The position numbers and the translations under genes were made by a program. The notes beneath the pieces were generated by a model that was given only the letters and a program-made list of their open reading frames with translations, did not search any database and was not told where the DNA came from. Shown in pieces: positions 6,582-9,210 of a DNA stretch of 9,210 nucleotides. Positions within the stretch are counted from its first letter, which is position 1. Each line of letters begins with the position of its first letter. The DNA is from Bryobacteraceae bacterium (GTDB lineage: Bacteria > Acidobacteriota > Terriglobia > Bryobacterales > Bryobacteraceae). Location of the stretch: positions 1 to 9,210 of the forward strand of contig JASHSD010000403.1 in assembly GCA_030036985.1 (NCBI GenBank), given 5' to 3'.

Positions 6582-7713
6582 GATTGAGTAGGTTTCCCGG
6601 ATCGAACATGCGCTTGATCTCCTTCATGATCGCAAAGTCGCCGCCGGGGTCGGGCCAAAGCTGGAGATTGGGACGCGCCGCATCGCCCGCGAATTCGACT
6701 ACGCCCTTCCATCCCCTGCCGACAGCCGCGGCCAGCCACTTCGCCGCATTGTCGGGACGCGTGAACCAGCCGCGCACGACGCCGGATGCGGCATGAGCAT
6801 GGCTTGGACCGTCCACGCTCGCGAGAGCTTCGCCGCATTCGGCGAGCGTGGTCGAAACGCGCACCACGGCGCCCTCGCGAAACTTCTCCAGATGGCGCGG
6901 AGTCACGGCATAGAGCGAATTCCAGAAATGCTGTTCCTCCTCGGGCGAGAGAGCCTTCATGGGGCCGAAAGCGGCGGCTTCACGCACCGACCGCTCGATC
7001 ACGGCTTCGTTGCCCGCGAACTGCAGCGCAAGCGTCACACCTTTCATTCCCAACTGCGCCGAGAGAACGGCGTTCAGCAGATCCACTGCGACCGGATGCA
7101 GCACGCCCCGAATGGCCGCATCGCGCGCGGCCATGGCGGATTGGATGTCGTCGAAGGTGAACAGCACCGTTCTGCCGACGGCCGGCCGCGGCGTCAGCTT
7201 GAAATTCACCGAGGCGATCGCGGCCAAGGTGCCGAAGGAGCCGATCATGAGTTTCCCCATGTCGAGCCCCGCGACATTCTTGACCACCATGCCGCCCGAC
7301 TGCACCAGCTTGCCGTCGAGCGTGGCGAATTTCATACCGATGACCAGGTCCCGCGCGGAGCCGTAGAGCCGTCGGCGCGAGCCGCTGATGTTGGCGGCAA
7401 TCATGCCGCCGACGGTGGCCTCGGCGGCCCACGGGCCGTCGAGCGGAATCATCTGGCCATGGCGCGCGAGCGAGGCGTTCAATTCGGAAAACGAGGCGCC
7501 GGCTTCGACGCTGATGGTGAGGTCACGCGGCTCGTATTGCAGCACTTTGCGCATGCCGGCCGTGCTGATGCGCAGATCGGCGGGCGCCACCGGACCCGCC
7601 ATCAGGCGTTTGGAATCGCCGCCGAAAAGTTCGATGGTTTTGTGCGCGGCGTTGGCGTCGGCAATGGCATCGCGCAGTTCTTCGGCACTCGATGGCAACA
7701 GGACGCCAGGCAA
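6556..7713 (-). CDS. glcE: Glycolate oxidase FAD-binding subunit GlcE
   Basis: GlcE is a flavoprotein subunit of glycolate oxidase, acting with GlcD and GlcF. It shows the PCMH-type FAD-binding domain: ELFGGDSKRLMAGP (28-41), a strand-turn at ISTAGMRKVLQYEPRDLTISVEAG (49-72), the FAD loop ATVGGMIAANISGSRRRLYGSARD (99-122), and VVKNVAGLDMGKLMIGSFGTLAAI (143-166). The C-terminal end FDPGNLLNRGRL (about 370-381) is the family's closing motif. The 385 aa are slightly longer than E. coli GlcE (350). An in-frame TAA lies four codons upstream of TTG 7713. There is no ATG before codon 38, so the start must be a non-ATG codon: TTG at 7713 or a CTG/TTG pair at 7701/7698. AGAAGG (7714-7719) directly precedes 7713, which suits the later pair better. 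No glcD is next to it: the upstream DNA is non-coding and then divergent. Confidence 0.92.
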   Translation of the reverse strand: MPGVLLPSSAEELRDAIADANAAHKTIELFGGDSKRLMAGPVAPADLRISTAGMRKVLQYEPRDLTISVEAGASFSELNASLARHGQMIPLDGPWAAEATVGGMIAANISGSRRRLYGSARDLVIGMKFATLDGKLVQSGGMVVKNVAGLDMGKLMIGSFGTLAAIASVNFKLTPRPAVGRTVLFTFDDIQSAMAARDAAIRGVLHPVAVDLLNAVLSAQLGMKGVTLALQFAGNEAVIERSVREAAAFGPMKALSPEEEQHFWNSLYAVTPRHLEKFREGAVVRVSTTLAECGEALASVDGPSHAHAASGVVRGWFTRPDNAAKWLAAAVGRGWKGVVEFAGDAARPNLQLWPDPGGDFAIMKEIKRMFDPGNLLNRGRLYGQL

Positions 7714-7757
7714 CCTTCTACTTTACCCAGGCGGGCGTCGCAGCCCGGCCCCTGTGA

Positions 7758-7897
7758 TTTGAAGCATCGGTTGGCCGCAGATTGAACTATCCGGTGGCCG
7801 TGCGGCGCAGCCGAGTCGTTTAGATCTGAACTCGCCGGATGCGTCGATCCTGCCTTTGAACCATCGTTTGGCAGGAAGTGCAGATTTTGAACCGTCC
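7758..7897. repeat. Degenerate direct repeats in the glcE-padR intergenic region
   Basis: Two imperfect copies of a 35-43-bp unit (7758-7792 and 7855-7897) share TTTGAA-CATCG-TTGGC and then GCAGATT(TT)GAAC-TCC. A third partial copy of the second half lies at 7822-7838 (AGATCTGAACTCGCCGG). Nothing else was recognised in the 265 bases between the two divergent genes before the padR promoter. Their role is unknown; they could be operator-like sites or decayed duplicated sequence. Confidence 0.35.
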
Positions 7898-7942
7898 AGT
7901 ATCTCTCTGTCACCAGCGCGCACCAAGAGAAGTCGATTTCTC

Positions 7943-7972
7943 TTGCAAGATAGACATCTACATAGGTATACT
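7943..7972 (+). promoter_or_regulatory. Sigma-70 type promoter of the padR operon with overlapping dyads
   Basis: TTGCAA (7943-7948) and TATACT (7967-7972) are 18 bp apart; the initiation point falls at about 7979, on the first GTG of the PadR gene. Dyads overlap the promoter: TCTTGCAAGA (7941-7950, fully palindromic), TAGA-CA-TCTA (7951-7960) and GGTA-n6-TACC (7965-7978). PadR regulators commonly repress their own promoter, so one of these dyads is a candidate operator; that is inference. Confidence 0.5.
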
Positions 7973-7978
7973 TGTACC

Positions 7979-8296
7979 GTGGTGGAAGGGACAAAACTCA
8001 CCCACACTTCGGCGATGATCCTGCAGGCCATCGGCGCCGGCCATATCTATGGTTACGCGGTGATGGAGGTGACCGGCCTTCCCAGCGGAACTATTTACCC
8101 CGCGTTGCGTCGGATGGAAGATAGCGAATTAATTCGATCCCAATGGGAGCGCTGGTCGATAGCGGACGCCCAACAGCGGCCCCCGCGTAAATATTACCGG
8201 CTCACTCGCTCCGGGGAAGCGGCGCTGGAATCCTCGCGAAAGCGCTATCCGTTGCTGGCCGGCCTGGTTCCGACGGAGGAGGTAGCGGACAAATGA
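7979..8296 (+). CDS. PadR family transcriptional regulator
   Basis: This is a small winged-helix repressor of the PadR type, in which the helix-turn-helix core carries the sequence GLPSGTIYPALRRMEDSELI that directly reads the promoter. The beginning KLTHTSAMILQAIGAGHIYGYAVMEVTG and the wing K-YYRLTRSGEAAL are typical. The product is about 105 aa, the usual length for short PadR proteins that precede transporter genes in Acidobacteria. Starts are GTG 7979 or GTG 7982. An in-frame ATG at 7856 exists but would translate through the -35 and -10 boxes and add 41 atypical residues, so I reject it. No ribosome site precedes the GTG codons; with the promoter placed as above, the mRNA would be leaderless. 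It ends in ATGA, overlapping the next gene by four bases. It probably senses a compound exported by the downstream ABC system. Confidence 0.85.
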   Translation: MVEGTKLTHTSAMILQAIGAGHIYGYAVMEVTGLPSGTIYPALRRMEDSELIRSQWERWSIADAQQRPPRKYYRLTRSGEAALESSRKRYPLLAGLVPTEEVADK

Positions 8297-9102
8297 ACAG
8301 CGAATGGCTGCAGCACACGATTCTTTGGGCCACATCTCTCCTGGCGCCCGGCGATCGGCGCGCGGAGTGGCTCAAGGAGTGGCAGTCCGAACTCTGGTAT
8401 ATCCCGCGGCGAGGGGCAACGCGGTTCTGTATGGGAGCTTTTAGGGACGCACTTTGCCTGAGGCGGGGGACAGGCGAAAGAGGAATACATCCGAAGTCCC
8501 CGCTCAGTTGCCTTGCCTTGATGGTAACCTTCGCGGCGGTAAGCGTCTTTATCGCAGTTCGCGTGACGGCTCTGCACCAGGAGCCGTTATCAGGCTTGAG
8601 AGCTCGCGACTTGCCGGGAGCATGCACCACGATGCTGTTGTTTTCCTGTCTGCTTTTGCCCGGCACGCTGGCAGTATGGCGGGCTCCCACTAATCCCTCT
8701 TCCATGACCTGGCAGAGCAGGTTGCGCAGGGGCATGTTTCTGGCGATGAAGATCGCGCTCGTGCAGCCTACGATACTTTGTGGAGTTGTCGTTCAGATTC
8801 TAATGGGTCAGTTGGGAGGATTTTTGGCGCTCGGGTTCGACGCGGTATTCATCCTTGCTTTGCGCTGGGTGATAACAGATCAGCAGCAGCGCTGCCCGGT
8901 GTGTCTTCGATTGCTGACCAACCGGGTTCGCATCGGCACTCCTTCGCACACGTTTCTGGAATGGTATGGCTCCGAATCGACATGCTCACGCGGACACGGG
9001 CTGCTGCATGTCTCGGAGGTTACCGCCACTTATTCTCCAAAGGCGCAGTGGCTCTGCCTGGACACTTCCTGGAACGGCCTCTTTTCCAGGGCGCGGCGAT
9101 GA
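8293..9102 (+). CDS. Membrane protein of the PadR-ABC operon with a Cys-rich C-terminal motif
   Basis: Function unknown. The N-terminal part (about 11-57) is cytoplasmic-looking, with RRAEWLKEWQSELWYIPRR and a FCMGAFRDALCLRR motif that I recall from acidobacterial proteins located between PadR and ABC genes or beside ABC permeases. Hydrophobic segments lie at about 72-92, 111-129 and 150-194; the last is long enough to cross twice, so three or four membrane passes are likely. After it comes CPVC (201-204) and, some 27 residues later, C231-S-R-G-H-G-LLHV, a zinc-ribbon-like set of three Cys and one His. GGAGGAGG (8275-8282) lies ten bases before the ATG, inside padR, and the gene overlaps both neighbours by ATGA, so co-translation is strongly implied. 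It could be an accessory or sensor subunit of the exporter. The gene is surely real; its role is open. Confidence 0.8.
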   Translation: MNSEWLQHTILWATSLLAPGDRRAEWLKEWQSELWYIPRRGATRFCMGAFRDALCLRRGTGERGIHPKSPLSCLALMVTFAAVSVFIAVRVTALHQEPLSGLRARDLPGACTTMLLFSCLLLPGTLAVWRAPTNPSSMTWQSRLRRGMFLAMKIALVQPTILCGVVVQILMGQLGGFLALGFDAVFILALRWVITDQQQRCPVCLRLLTNRVRIGTPSHTFLEWYGSESTCSRGHGLLHVSEVTATYSPKAQWLCLDTSWNGLFSRARR

Positions 9103-9210
9103 TGACCCTCGAACTGGGCCACGTCTGCAAGCGATTCAGCGGTATCGCGGCCGTGGACGACGTGAATTTTTCGGCCTGCGCCGGTGAGGTCACCGGATAT
9201 CTGGGGCCGA
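9099..9210 (+). CDS. ABC transporter ATP-binding protein, N-terminal fragment (cut by the window end)
   Basis: The first 37 residues are readable: MMTLELGHVCKRF, then SGIAAVDDVNFSACAGEV and TGYLGP, which is the opening strand pattern of an ABC ATPase ending one residue into the Walker A loop (normally GPNGAGKST). The lysine and all later motifs are beyond the window. The first ATG (9099) overlaps the previous stop by ATGA; a second ATG follows directly. AGGG (9088-9091) lies seven bases before it. From the operon type I expect a drug- or lipid-export class ATPase followed by permease genes, but that is inference. Confidence 0.88.
   Translation, partial: MMTLELGHVCKRFSGIAAVDDVNFSACAGEVTGYLGP

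Noticed and set aside
6793..7785. 330-residue plus-strand open frame opposite glcE
   Set aside because: It is antisense to a clearly recognised gene, rich in Arg, His and Gly as expected of a shadow frame in high-GC DNA, and has no family motif.
7856..7978. N-terminal extension of the PadR protein from ATG 7856
   Set aside because: It would cover the -35 and -10 boxes and adds 41 residues unlike PadR proteins; the family core starts at KLTHTSA.
1..9210. CRISPR array, tRNA, rRNA or insertion sequence
   Set aside because: No regularly spaced repeats, cloverleaf, rRNA signature, transposase or terminal inverted repeats were seen by eye on either strand.

Overview
The window looks like chromosomal DNA of an acidobacterium of the Candidatus Solibacter / Bryobacter group. 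Three things point there: high-GC coding sequence; a complete TIGR03435/DUF3738 protein, a family strongly expanded in Solibacter; and a PadR regulator - membrane protein - ABC transporter gene string of a kind common in those genomes. No rRNA or tRNA was seen, so the assignment is an inference.

Left part (1-2770), accessory DNA. A small helical protein of unknown function on the minus strand (36-446) has a very strong ribosome binding site, a GTG start, an extended -10 box and a perfect tandem 14-bp repeat just upstream. A lone lambda-type phage portal gene follows on the plus strand (from 686), with no terminase, protease or capsid gene beside it. Its C-terminal part is missing. The reading frame instead runs through a 9-bp inverted repeat and a short non-portal stretch into a DUF3800 domain lacking its first strand, which is itself frameshifted near its Cys-rich end. 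This is best read as a decayed, recombined prophage or defence-island remnant.

Middle part (2813-5268), metabolic and secreted genes. These are an exported PQQ-dependent aldose (glucose/sorbosone-type) dehydrogenase; convergent to it, a YbjQ-type small protein; and, divergent from that, the secreted DUF3738 protein. A short shared region near 4397-4464 carries a TATAAT box for the last gene.

Right-middle part (5277-7713), minus strand. Overlapping glcE and glcF encode the FAD-binding and iron-sulfur subunits of glycolate oxidase. The partner glcD is not in the window.

Right end (7714-9210). A 265-bp intergenic stretch with degenerate repeats leads to a near-consensus promoter that places the transcription start on the GTG codons of a PadR regulator (a probable leaderless transcript). 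The PadR gene overlaps a membrane protein gene by ATGA, which overlaps the start of an ABC transporter ATPase by ATGA. The last gene is cut by the window end just before its Walker A lysine. These three genes form one tightly coupled operon, probably an autoregulated exporter.
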